A stretch of DNA of 14,709 bases from an uncultured Bacilli bacterium (GTDB lineage: Bacteria > Bacillota_I > Bacilli_A > RF39 > UBA660): NCBI GenBank assembly GCA_947632625.1, contig CANRPZ010000021.1, positions 1 through 14,709 of the forward strand, in the 5' to 3' direction. The translations under genes and the position numbers were made by a program. The notes beneath the pieces are model-generated. The model saw only the letters and a program-made list of their open reading frames with translations. It searched no databases and had not been told where the DNA came from. Below are positions 5,487-13,445 of this stretch, in pieces; the first letter of the stretch is position 1, and the number at the start of each line of letters is the position of its first letter.

Positions 5487-8429
5487 ATGTATCTTAAAAG
5501 TATTAGAGCCAACGGATTTAAATCGTTTGCAGATAAAACCAATATTGTATTTGATAATAATATTACTTGTGTTGTTGGGCCAAATGGAAGCGGTAAATCC
5601 AATATTGTGGATGCCATCCGTTGGGTTTTAGGAGAACAATCCGTTAAAAATTTACGTGGTACAAATAATATGAGTGATATTATTTTCTCCGGTTCTAAAT
5701 CGCGAAATATGGCAACGAGAGCCGAGGTTTGTTTAACATTCGATAATACCGACCATTATTTAAAAAGTGACTTAAATGAAATAGAGGTAAAAAGAGTTCT
5801 ATATCGAAGCGGGGAAAGTGAATATTTTATTAATGGAGCCAAGGTGCGTTTAAAAGATATCACGGATTTATTTTTAGATAGTGGAGCAGGGGTAGATTCT
5901 TATAACATTATAAGTCAAGGAAGCATCGGTTCTGTTGTAAATAGTAAACCAATCGAAAGAAGAGTGATCTTTGAAGAAGCCGCAAGTGTTTTAAAATATA
6001 AAAAACGTAAAGAAGAGAGCTTGCGAAAATTAGAGAAAACCAAAGATAATATCGAAAAAGTTCAGTTAATTATTGATGAATTACAAGTAAATTTAGAGCC
6101 ACTGAAAAAGCAAAGTATGAATGCACGAAAATATTTAGATTTAAAGGAAGATTTAAAAAATATTGAAATTGCTACTATTACAGATGAGATTACAACGATA
6201 GAAAATGATTATACAAAATTGAAAGATGCTATTGAAAAAATGAATCAACAACTTTTAAATGAAAATACCTCTCAAAGTGAATTTGCTGGACAAATTGAAA
6301 GTTTAAAATTGAAAAATTTACGTTTAGAAGAAGAAATTGCCAAAAAAAATCAAGAGCTTCTTTCGGTAACTAGTCAATTTGTCAATTTGCAAAATGAAAA
6401 AGTTATGTATACGGAGCGAAAAAAATTTAAGGGCGATCTAACAAAATTAGAAAAAGATATAATCAGTTTAAAAGAAGAAATTTTAGATTTGGATAAAAAT
6501 ATTGATTTATTAGAAAATGAATGTACGCATATCAAAAAATCTTATGAAGAAGCCAAAAGAGCTTTGGAAGAAAATAGCGAAAAGGAAGCTATGTTAAAGG
6601 TAAAAAGAAATGCCAGTAATCAAAAGTTACAAGAGTGCATTCGTACTATTTTTTCTTTATCCAGTAAACGCGATATATTGGAAAATAGTATTTTAAATGA
6701 TGGTAAGTTACCAAATGCCGTGCGTAATGTTTTAAATAATGTCCGTTTAAGTGGCGTTTATAATACAATTGGTAAATTAATTACAATTCCTGATAAATAC
6801 GCGAAAGCAATCGATACTGCTTTAGGAATGAACCAACATTTTATTGTGGTAAAGGATGAACAAGTCGCCAAAAATTGTATTCAATTTTTAAAGGAGAATA
6901 CGTTAGGACGAGCAACCTTTTTTCCTTTAAATATAATTAAAGAAAAAACTATCTATCCAGATATTTTAAAAGAAATAACCAAAATGGATGGCTTTTTAGG
7001 GATCGCCGCCGATTTAATTTCCTATGATGATCAATTTTCTAATATTATTAAAAATCAATTAGGTAATGTTTTAGTGGTTCGTGATCTAGATGCTTTAAAT
7101 AGACTTGGAAAAAAATTGGAATACAAATATCGTATTGTTAGTTTAGATGGCGAAATCATGCATGCGGGTGGTTCGTTAACAGGTGGAACTTTAAAAAATG
7201 ATACAAGTATTTTGAAAGATAAAATGGAACTTGAAAATACGAAAAAAAGAATAGAGGGTTTAACAGAAGAAAAAGCAAAACTAGAATTGGAATTAGCAAG
7301 TCAAGATGAACAATTAAACATGTTAAATAGCGAAGAAGAACAATTAAACCGTAATAAAATAAGTCTACAAGAGAGACTAAATGAAAAAATGAACCTCAAA
7401 GAAACGAAAGTTAGTAAAAAAGAGGAATTACAAAAAGAATTAAATGGAGCATCCACTTTACAAAAGGGCGATGTTGATGATAAATTATTATCTTTAATGG
7501 ATGAACTAAATAAAGTGGAAAGTCAAAAAAATATTACGGAAAGTAATTTAAATGCTTTAAAAGAAGAAAAGGAAGATACAAATAGTAAAATTGATGCATT
7601 AGAAAAAGAATATCGGGAAAAAACTAGTAATTCGAATAAACTACAAAATGATTTGAAAAATAAAGAAATTTCTTTAGGAAAAATGGATATTCGTTTGGAT
7701 AATTTACTATTAACTCTTAATGAAAATTATAATTATACCTATGAACAAGCTAAAGTATCTTATACTTTGGAGATGGACCCTGAAATTGCTAAAAATAAAA
7801 TCAATAGTTTAAAAGGTGAGATTGCCAAATTAGGAGAGGTAAACGTTTTTTCTATTGAGGAATATGAAAGAGTAAGTACTCGTTATGATTTTTTAACCCA
7901 TCAAAAAGAGGATTTGGAAGATTCTTGTACGAACTTGATGAACATTATTGAAGAAATGGATACCATCATGATAGAGAAATTTACCAAAACCTTTACACTT
8001 ATTAATGAAGAATTTAAAAAGGTATTTAAAAAATTATTTAAGGGTGGAAATGGCATGTTAAAACTTACCAATCCAGAAAATATTTTGGAAACGGGTGTAG
8101 AAATTATTGCAGAACCACCTGGAAAAACCCTAAATTCTATCGGTTTATTAAGTGGAGGAGAAAAAACACTAACTGCTATTGCATTACTCTTTGCTATTTT
8201 AAATGTTAAAACCGTTCCTTTTTGTGTTTTAGATGAGGTTGAAGCGGCTTTAGATGAAGCAAATGTCGATGCGTTTGGTAAATATTTACAAGAGTATAAA
8301 ACGAATAGTCAATTTATTTTAATTACCCATAAAAAAAGAACGATGGAATATGCCGATACTTTATATGGAATTACGATGCAAGAATCTGGTGTTAGTAAAA
8401 TCGTAAGTGTTAAAATGGAAAATTCTTAA
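5487..8429 (+). CDS. smc: chromosome segregation ATPase SMC, short-armed
   Basis: Large ATPase that forms a ring with ScpA and ScpB to fold and separate the chromosome. The N-terminal head carries Walker A GPNGSGKS (31-38). A first coiled-coil arm covers about 165-400. The hinge covers about 415-570 and ends with the glycine-rich LDGEIMHAGGSLTGG. A second arm covers about 570-815. The C-terminal head has signature LLSGGEKTL (887-895) and Walker B FCVLDEVEAALDE (912-924). All catalytic motifs are intact. At 980 residues it is about 200 shorter than Bacillus subtilis SMC, and each arm is about 235-245 residues instead of about 330-340. AGGAGG precedes the ATG in the short gap after rnc. A bidirectional terminator follows. 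ftsY, often next in Bacillota, is absent here. Confidence 0.97.
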   Translation: MYLKSIRANGFKSFADKTNIVFDNNITCVVGPNGSGKSNIVDAIRWVLGEQSVKNLRGTNNMSDIIFSGSKSRNMATRAEVCLTFDNTDHYLKSDLNEIEVKRVLYRSGESEYFINGAKVRLKDITDLFLDSGAGVDSYNIISQGSIGSVVNSKPIERRVIFEEAASVLKYKKRKEESLRKLEKTKDNIEKVQLIIDELQVNLEPLKKQSMNARKYLDLKEDLKNIEIATITDEITTIENDYTKLKDAIEKMNQQLLNENTSQSEFAGQIESLKLKNLRLEEEIAKKNQELLSVTSQFVNLQNEKVMYTERKKFKGDLTKLEKDIISLKEEILDLDKNIDLLENECTHIKKSYEEAKRALEENSEKEAMLKVKRNASNQKLQECIRTIFSLSSKRDILENSILNDGKLPNAVRNVLNNVRLSGVYNTIGKLITIPDKYAKAIDTALGMNQHFIVVKDEQVAKNCIQFLKENTLGRATFFPLNIIKEKTIYPDILKEITKMDGFLGIAADLISYDDQFSNIIKNQLGNVLVVRDLDALNRLGKKLEYKYRIVSLDGEIMHAGGSLTGGTLKNDTSILKDKMELENTKKRIEGLTEEKAKLELELASQDEQLNMLNSEEEQLNRNKISLQERLNEKMNLKETKVSKKEELQKELNGASTLQKGDVDDKLLSLMDELNKVESQKNITESNLNALKEEKEDTNSKIDALEKEYREKTSNSNKLQNDLKNKEISLGKMDIRLDNLLLTLNENYNYTYEQAKVSYTLEMDPEIAKNKINSLKGEIAKLGEVNVFSIEEYERVSTRYDFLTHQKEDLEDSCTNLMNIIEEMDTIMIEKFTKTFTLINEEFKKVFKKLFKGGNGMLKLTNPENILETGVEIIAEPPGKTLNSIGLLSGGEKTLTAIALLFAILNVKTVPFCVLDEVEAALDEANVDAFGKYLQEYKTNSQFILITHKKRTMEYADTLYGITMQESGVSKIVSVKMENS

Positions 8430-8436
8430 AGAAAAA

Positions 8437-8462
8437 CATCCTTTTGGAAAGGATGCTTTTTT
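8437..8462. terminator. bidirectional terminator between smc and def
   Basis: CATCCTTT (8437-8444) and AAAGGATG (8448-8455) form a perfect 8-bp stem with a 3-base loop. An A run precedes it and a T run follows. It serves smc and the convergent def, whose stop codon lies in the T run. Confidence 0.85.
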
Positions 8463-9012
8463 ATATTTCTCGCATATTTTCGGCATTTTTATAAGGATTT
8501 TTAGGGTCAATTTTATCAATAAATAATATTCCGTTTAAGTGATCAATTTCGTGTTGAAAGGCGATAGATAAGTCTTCGCGTACTCTTATCGTAAAAGCGT
8601 TTCCCTCCATATCGAAGGCTTCAACCGTAATTCTTGCGTATCTAGGAACAATTCCTTCTACCTCACGATTAATACTTAAACATCCTTCTCCTTCTCCCAC
8701 ATAAATTAATTCTTCACTATTACTAATTATTTTGGGATTGATAAGGACATAATTTTCAAAAACATTTTCTTCGACCTCATCAACAATTACGAAAATTCTT
8801 TTGGGAATTCCAATTTGAACATAGGATAGTCCCATACCAGCACGTAAATTATATTTCTCGCGCGTTTCTTCTATTTGACTCATTTTTAAATAGGTAAGCA
8901 TATCGTGAATCTTTTTTTTATCTTCCTTATCTAAAGGGAAGGTGACCTCTTTACTAATTTGTCTTAATCTTTTATCTTTTTCGTCTAATATTTCTATTTC
9001 GGGCAATTTCAT
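8461..9012 (-). CDS. def: peptide deformylase
   Basis: Metalloenzyme that removes the formyl group from the first methionine of new proteins at the ribosome. All three family motifs can be seen: motif 1 GMGLSYVQ (59-66, where many members have GxGLAAxQ), motif 2 EGCLS (109-113, metal ligand C111) and motif 3 HEIDH (154-158, ligands H154 and H158, catalytic E155). At 183 residues, with an extended N-terminal part, it fits the type 2 deformylases of Bacillota. The ATG at 9012 has AAAGGGATG upstream, and an extended -10 (TGATAAAAT) lies about 25 bases before the start. It is transcribed alone, convergent with smc, and is not next to fmt as in many bacteria. Confidence 0.97.
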   Translation of the reverse strand: MKLPEIEILDEKDKRLRQISKEVTFPLDKEDKKKIHDMLTYLKMSQIEETREKYNLRAGMGLSYVQIGIPKRIFVIVDEVEENVFENYVLINPKIISNSEELIYVGEGEGCLSINREVEGIVPRYARITVEAFDMEGNAFTIRVREDLSIAFQHEIDHLNGILFIDKIDPKNPYKNAENMREI

Positions 9013-9036
9013 ACTACATCCCTTTCTTTCGAACTT

Positions 9037-9045
9037 ATTTTATCA
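9037..9045 (-). promoter_or_regulatory. extended -10 promoter of def
   Basis: On the minus strand the sequence reads TGATAAAAT, an extended -10 element, about 25 bases before the def start. No clear -35 is seen. Confidence 0.45.
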
Positions 9046-9054
9046 AGAAAACAT

Positions 9055-9078
9055 AAAAAAAGGAAGATAAAACTTCCT
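9055..9078 (-). terminator. terminator of the YjcZ-like gene
   Basis: On the minus strand, AGGAAG and CTTCCT (9073-9078 and 9061-9066) form a 6-bp stem with a 6-base loop, followed by a T run. It begins at the stop codon of the small gene and separates it from def. Confidence 0.7.
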
Positions 9079-9274
9079 AGTTGTTATAATTGTTGCCCCA
9101 ATTCCATCCTGCACCAATAATGATGATAAGAAGGATAAATAGGACAATCCATATAGCGCCGCCAATACCATAACCAGATGTATATCCAGCATAACCAGTA
9201 TTAGTACAACAAGGAGCACCATATCCACTACCATAACCTGCATTATAGTAGCCATTATTTCCGTAATAATACAT
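9077..9274 (-). CDS. small Gly/Tyr-rich protein with YjcZ-like membrane tail, 65 aa
   Basis: The first 37 residues are almost only Gly, Tyr, Asn, Ala, Ser and Thr (for example YGNNGYYNAGYGSGYG), with one Cys-Cys pair at about 22-23. The rest is a single hydrophobic helix, GGAIWIVLFILLIIIIGAGW (38-57), with a short Asn-rich end. This layout and the helix closely resemble the YjcZ family of tiny Bacillota proteins, often annotated as sporulation proteins; their exact function is not settled. A strong AAGGAGG site lies 9 bases before the ATG, with TATAAT further upstream and a terminator right after the stop. These signals make the gene real. Another minus-strand frame over the same bases is a shadow without such signals. 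Family assignment is by eye. Confidence 0.78.
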   Translation of the reverse strand: MYYYGNNGYYNAGYGSGYGAPCCTNTGYAGYTSGYGIGGAIWIVLFILLIIIIGAGWNWGNNYNN

Positions 9275-9298
9275 ATATTATACCTCCTTTATGTATCT

Positions 9299-9304
9299 AT
9301 TATA
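9299..9304 (-). promoter_or_regulatory. -10 box of the YjcZ-like gene
   Basis: On the minus strand TATAAT lies 24 bases before the start codon and just upstream of AAGGAGG. I see no matching -35 at the usual distance, so the promoter may depend on an activator or on a sigma factor other than the main one. Confidence 0.4.
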
Positions 9305-9334
9305 GTTTATTAGTTTTGTTCGATTTTGCTACTT

Positions 9335-9361
9335 AAAAAACCTAGAAAGTGTCTAGTTTTT
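9335..9361. other. inverted repeat between divergent genes
   Basis: CTAGA (9342-9346) and TCTAG (9352-9356) form a stem with a 5-base loop. After one mismatch the flanking A run and T run extend it. A T-rich tract follows on the plus strand. No plus-strand gene upstream needs a terminator here, so it could be an operator or a relic; the role is unknown. Confidence 0.35.
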
Positions 9362-9391
9362 GCTTTTTTTTATAAAAATATCGTGTTTTTA

Positions 9392-9400
9392 TGATATGAT
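9392..9400 (+). promoter_or_regulatory. extended -10 promoter of ftsW
   Basis: TGATATGAT, an extended -10, lies 20 bases before the TTG start. The -35 region is only T- and A-rich. Confidence 0.4.
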
Positions 9401-9420
9401 GATAATAGGGTGAAAGAAAG

Positions 9421-10581
9421 TTGAAAAAGAGATATGTTAAAATCGATTTACCATTATTTATTATGATGATCCTTTATTCTATTCTTGGACTTATTATGAT
9501 TTTAAGTGCTTCTTCTGTATCAGCTGTTCTTCGTTACAAGTTCTCTTCCTATCATTTTTTTATCCGCCAACTTGTAGTTGTTTTAGCTTCTTTTTTCATT
9601 GGCATTCTCTTTATTTTAAATTTTAGAACTAAAAAATATGAATTTTTTATGCCTTTTTTGTCTGTTGGAATTGTTGGTGCATTGGTTGGTTTATTTTTTA
9701 AAGGAATTATTGCAAATGATGCCCAAAGTTGGTATGATTTAGGTTTTTTTAACTTACAGCCAGCGGAATTTGCTAAAACCATCCTGATACTTTTTATGGC
9801 TATTTTTTATGATCATAGTATGAAAAAGAAAAAAACCAACTTGTATTATAATTTAATTCCTCTTGCTTTTGCAGGCATTTTATTTGTTTTAGTTGCTATG
9901 CAACCCGATTTAGGGGGTGCTTTAATCATTGCAGGTATTGCGGGATTAATTTTTTTAACGATTCCTTTCGATAAAAAAAATCAATTAAAATTATTTAAAG
10001 CCATCGGTTTACTTGTCGTGCTAGCGGTTCTTTTTTTACTTTATAGTGGAACGAATTTACTAAATTCTAGACAAATGTCTCGTTTGAATTTTAAAAATCC
10101 ATGTTCAAGATATTCCGAGGATACGGGATATCAAGTATGTAATGGCTTTATTGCCATTCATAATGGTGGCTTGTTTGGTAAAGGACTTGGAAATTCCACT
10201 CAAAAATATTTATATTTACCAGAAGCGCATACCGATTTTATCTTTCCTATTTTAGTGGAAGAACTAGGAGCTTTAGCAGGTATTTTGGTTTTAATCGGGT
10301 ATATTTTTATCTTATATCGAATTTTAAAAATTGCTCGGAATGCTCGAGGCAATGTGCGGAATATGATTTTGTGTTATGGAACATTTGCTTATATATTTTT
10401 ACATCTGATTGTAAATTTAATGGGAATTTTAGCTCTTATTCCTTTAACTGGTGTCCCAATTCCTTTCCTAACTTATGGTGGTAGTTACACGTTAAATTTA
10501 ATTATTATGCTTTTTGTTGTACAAGAGGTTGCAATCGAAAATAATAAAGCAAAAATAGAAAGAGAAATGGCAAAATTATAA
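9421..10581 (+). CDS. ftsW: septal peptidoglycan glycosyltransferase FtsW (SEDS family)
   Basis: Polytopic membrane enzyme that polymerises glycan strands from lipid II, working with a class B penicillin-binding protein at the division site. The 386-residue chain has about ten hydrophobic segments. Landmarks are GLIMILSASS (23-32), NLQPAEFAKT (111-120), QPDLGGA (161-167), TGYQVCNGFIAI (235-246), GLFGKGLGNSTQK (250-262), YLPEAHTDFIF (265-275, with catalytic D272) and TGVPIPFLTYGGS (343-355). The YLPEAHTDF form favours FtsW or its sporulation relative SpoVE over RodA. The start is TTG at 9421, with AGGGTGAAAG upstream; no ATG is in frame nearby. The large extracellular loop carries two Cys (C228, C240) where most family members have none that I know of. 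comEA follows after 70 bases. Confidence 0.93.
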   Translation: MKKRYVKIDLPLFIMMILYSILGLIMILSASSVSAVLRYKFSSYHFFIRQLVVVLASFFIGILFILNFRTKKYEFFMPFLSVGIVGALVGLFFKGIIANDAQSWYDLGFFNLQPAEFAKTILILFMAIFYDHSMKKKKTNLYYNLIPLAFAGILFVLVAMQPDLGGALIIAGIAGLIFLTIPFDKKNQLKLFKAIGLLVVLAVLFLLYSGTNLLNSRQMSRLNFKNPCSRYSEDTGYQVCNGFIAIHNGGLFGKGLGNSTQKYLYLPEAHTDFIFPILVEELGALAGILVLIGYIFILYRILKIARNARGNVRNMILCYGTFAYIFLHLIVNLMGILALIPLTGVPIPFLTYGGSYTLNLIIMLFVVQEVAIENNKAKIEREMAKL

Positions 10582-10607
10582 AAAAATCTCTCCGAAAAAA
10601 AGGAAAT

Positions 10608-10628
10608 AACCAATTTTGGTTGTATATA
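10608..10628 (+). promoter_or_regulatory. dyad AACCAA-TT-TTGGTT and possible -10 before comEA
   Basis: A perfect 6-bp dyad with a 2-base centre (10608-10621) lies immediately before TATATA (10623-10628), a possible -10. The centre is too tight for a good RNA hairpin, so a protein-binding operator is the likelier reading. No good -35 is seen. Confidence 0.35.
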
Positions 10629-10651
10629 TAAAGTAGGAGGTGATTTTTTTT

Positions 10652-11299
10652 ATGGATTTAATTTCCCAATATTTACAAGGAAAAATACCTTTTCTTTTGC
10701 TTATTTTAGCTCTTGTTCTAACCAATATAGGAACAGGATACTTTTTGTATCAAGAAAGAAATACGCCTTGCGTTTGCGAGGCAACAGAAGAGTGTCCAGA
10801 GCAAGTTTTAGAAGAAGAAAAAGAAAAGATGAAAGTCGATTTAAAAGGCTATGTCGAAAATCCTGGTGTCTATGAATTAGAAGAGGGGGCTATTCTTTTA
10901 GATCTTATTAATCTAGCTGGTGGTGTTAAAAGTGGTGGTACTACCGATAATTTAAATTTAAGTAAAAAATTAAAAGATGAAGATGTTATTGTTGTTCTTT
11001 CAAAAAATGAATTAAAAAAACAAAATAGTGAAACCGCCTCTAGTACTTTAACAAAAACCGATACAAGTAAAAGTACTACTATAAATGAAAGTACCAAAAT
11101 AGAGACTAACCAAAAAATTTCATTAAATACAGCAAGTAAAGAGGAATTAATGACATTAAATGGAATTGGAGAAGCCAAAGCCTTAAGTATTATTGAATAT
11201 AGAACAAAAACGCCATTCAAGGAAATTTCCGAGATTATGAATATTTCGGGGATTGGAGAAGCAACGTATGCAAAAATTAAAGATTCTATTACAATCTAA
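10652..11299 (+). CDS. comEA: competence DNA-binding protein ComEA
   Basis: Membrane-anchored receptor that binds incoming double-stranded DNA at the cell surface and passes it to ComEC during natural transformation. The 215-residue protein has a short tail, one transmembrane helix (about 12-33), a region with two Cys near 40-42, an SLBB domain (about 61-116, DLKGYVENPGVYEL), a Ser/Thr-rich linker (about 120-155) and the DNA-binding helix-hairpin-helix pair (156-215, LNTASKEELMTLNGIGEAKA and MNISGIGEATYAKIK). This is the standard domain order. A GTG at 10640 would extend it, but that codon is part of the AGGAGGTGAT ribosome binding site, so the ATG at 10652 is used. comEC starts inside its end. 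Confidence 0.95.
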   Translation: MDLISQYLQGKIPFLLLILALVLTNIGTGYFLYQERNTPCVCEATEECPEQVLEEEKEKMKVDLKGYVENPGVYELEEGAILLDLINLAGGVKSGGTTDNLNLSKKLKDEDVIVVLSKNELKKQNSETASSTLTKTDTSKSTTINESTKIETNQKISLNTASKEELMTLNGIGEAKALSIIEYRTKTPFKEISEIMNISGIGEATYAKIKDSITI

Positions 11300-13313
11300 T
11301 GGTTTTTATCTTTTGCTCTTTTTGCTTATTTCTCTTTATGTTTTTTTCATAACTCAAGTTATTCCTCTAAATACGCATTCCTATAAAGATAAAACCGAGA
11401 TAAAAGGAACACTTTTTTCTTATGATATGGATAATGAAAAAGTTCATCTCTATATAAAAGAACAGGAAAAAATTCGGGTGGTTTATTACTTTAAAAATGA
11501 GGAAGAAAAAAACACTTTAGCAAATACATTAAAAATTGGTTTAACTCTTCATATTATAGGAAAAGAACAAACCATTCTTTCTCCTACCATCCCCAATACT
11601 TTCAATTATAAAAAATATTTAGAATATCAAAAAATCTATCACACATTTACGGCCAGTAAAATAGAAATTCTAAAAAGTAAAATTGGACTATTCAATACCA
11701 TTAAGAATAAAATAGATGAACGCCTTAAATCTTTAGGAAATAATTCTTATTTAAGAGCTTTTATTATTGGAGATAAATCTTTAATTGAGGAAGAAGAATA
11801 TAAAAAAATTATGGAAAATGGTGTAGGGCATTTGTTTGCTTTATCGGGAATGCATTTATCCTTTGTCTATCTTTTTTTTAAAAAATTGTTTTCCAAAGTA
11901 AAGTATCAAAATGTTCTAATTTATAGTTTCTTATTTTTATATTTGTTTATTACTGGTTTTTCAGTTTCCTTTTTTAGAGCTATATTGTTTCTTATTTTAA
12001 TGGATCTCAATTGTAAAATGCATTTAAATATTTCATCTTATAAAATTCTTTTATTGACGGCTTTTTTCCTACTACTTTATAATCCATTTTATCTTTATAA
12101 CGTTGGTTTTTGGTACACATTTGTAGTGACTTTCTCCCTTCTTTATACAGGTAAAGAGTTAAAAGGTCATTCTAAAATAGGACAAGTTTTTGGTGTTAGT
12201 TTGGTTACTTTTCTATTTAGTATGCCGATTTCGCTTTTTATTCGTTATGAGATTAATCTATTTTCGATCTTATGCAATATTATTTTAGTGCCCTTTATAA
12301 GTGCTTTTGTTTTCCCTTTCGCAATTCTTACCTTTCTTTTTCCAATTTTTCTTCCTATCTTTCGTTGGGCAATTTCTATTTTAGAATTTTTAAATACCTT
12401 TTTTCAAAAGTTTTCTCTCTTTATCATTTTTGGCAAAATTCATTTCATCGATCTTTTTGTTTTCTATTTGTTTTTGCTTATTGGTTTTAAAACGCGTAAT
12501 AGGAATGTTTTGGTTCTTTTTTTCCTTTTCCTAATCTTTTTATATAATAAAAATATTTTTGAGAGTGATTATCAAGTGTATTTTTTGGATGTGAACCAAG
12601 GAGATAGTACACTTTTTGTTGCTCCTCATATGAAAGAAGCTATCTTAATTGATACGGGTGGACTTGTTTCTTTTAATCAAAAACCAACGATGAGTATCGG
12701 TGAGAATATCACCACATTCTTAAAAAGTATTCGCGTAAGAAAAATTGATCTTCTTATTATTACCCATGGCGATTATGATCACATTGGCTACGCAAGTCTT
12801 ATTGGAAAGTCGATACCTTTTAAAAACGTCATGCTAAATGAAGGCGATAGAACCAAAGAAGAACAAGAGTTAAGCAAAAAGTATCCCATTGTAAAAGAGT
12901 ACAATTCTAAATATTTTGATTTTGAAACCATTTTTTTAAAAGTCTATTCTTCCGAAAATGATAATAGTATTCTTACTAAAATAAAAATTTACGATAAAAC
13001 TTTTTTGTTAATGGGAGATGCTTCTAGTACAGTAGAAAATGATTTTCTTCTTAAAGATCATCAAAAAGTTGACTTTTTAAAAGTTGCTCATCATGGTTCT
13101 AAAACAAGTTCATTCTATACTTTTTTAAAAACCATTCAACCAAAATATGCCATTATTTCATCGGGTAGAAATAATCTTTATCATCATCCCGCCCAAGAAA
13201 CGATTGAGCGTTTAAAGAAATTAAAGATTACGTATTATAATACACAGGATGATGGAACAATAATTGTTCGTTTAAATAAAAAAGGAATGCGTTTAAAAAC
13301 GCTTCTTTCTTAA
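11268..13313 (+). CDS. comEC: competence DNA channel ComEC
   Basis: Polytopic membrane protein that carries single-stranded DNA into the cytoplasm during transformation. The 681 residues show an N-terminal membrane segment (about 10-32), an OB-like extracytoplasmic domain (about 39-133), the competence channel domain from about 150 with the hallmark GHLFALSGMHLSF, several helices to about 430, and a C-terminal metallo-beta-lactamase-like domain (about 435-681). The last begins YFLDVNQGDST and carries HGDYDH (500-505), a later MGDAS and AHHGSK (H608, H609). The metal-binding motifs look intact, as expected for the nuclease-type domain. The ATG at 11268 has GGAG 9 bases upstream and overlaps comEA by 32 nt; a TTG at 11253 precedes it but has no better site. 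Tight overlap suggests coupled translation. Confidence 0.96.
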   Translation: MQKLKILLQSNGFYLLLFLLISLYVFFITQVIPLNTHSYKDKTEIKGTLFSYDMDNEKVHLYIKEQEKIRVVYYFKNEEEKNTLANTLKIGLTLHIIGKEQTILSPTIPNTFNYKKYLEYQKIYHTFTASKIEILKSKIGLFNTIKNKIDERLKSLGNNSYLRAFIIGDKSLIEEEEYKKIMENGVGHLFALSGMHLSFVYLFFKKLFSKVKYQNVLIYSFLFLYLFITGFSVSFFRAILFLILMDLNCKMHLNISSYKILLLTAFFLLLYNPFYLYNVGFWYTFVVTFSLLYTGKELKGHSKIGQVFGVSLVTFLFSMPISLFIRYEINLFSILCNIILVPFISAFVFPFAILTFLFPIFLPIFRWAISILEFLNTFFQKFSLFIIFGKIHFIDLFVFYLFLLIGFKTRNRNVLVLFFLFLIFLYNKNIFESDYQVYFLDVNQGDSTLFVAPHMKEAILIDTGGLVSFNQKPTMSIGENITTFLKSIRVRKIDLLIITHGDYDHIGYASLIGKSIPFKNVMLNEGDRTKEEQELSKKYPIVKEYNSKYFDFETIFLKVYSSENDNSILTKIKIYDKTFLLMGDASSTVENDFLLKDHQKVDFLKVAHHGSKTSSFYTFLKTIQPKYAIISSGRNNLYHHPAQETIERLKKLKITYYNTQDDGTIIVRLNKKGMRLKTLLS

Positions 13314-13415
13314 GAACTTTCTTTTTTAAAATTCATACAATATAGTACATTGCTGGTAATGTTTAAATAGATGAAGAGGAAATTTTTTCTTCTTTTTTCT
13401 TTTAAAAAAACATTG

Positions 13416-13421
13416 TATAAT
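13416..13421 (+). promoter_or_regulatory. -10 box of holA
   Basis: TATAAT lies 24 bases before the holA ATG at 13446. The -35 region is only T-rich. Confidence 0.45.
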
Positions 13422-13445
13422 ACTTGTAAGTGTAGGTGTTTTTTC

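Noticed and set aside
9043..9255. 70-residue minus-strand frame overlapping the YjcZ-like gene
   Set aside because: A shadow frame without a ribosome binding site; the other frame has strong start signals and a recognisable tail.
10640..10651. GTG start of comEA at 10640
   Set aside because: The codon is part of the AGGAGGTGAT ribosome binding site itself.
13289..13302. GCGTT-TAAA-AACGC hairpin at the end of comEC as a terminator
   Set aside because: Only 5 bp inside coding sequence, with a T tract interrupted by C and A; too weak to call.
13330..13398. Possible small RNA or short gene between comEC and holA (ACATT/AATGT hairpin, weak TATAGT box, T-rich G-T paired hairpin at 13373-13398)
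   Set aside because: Each element is weak and the implied transcript would be under 50 bases.
13371..13445. ATG at 13371 as holA start
   Set aside because: It lies before the -10 box at 13416 and adds a non-homologous Lys/Phe/Cys-rich stretch; the ATG at 13446 has its own ribosome binding site.
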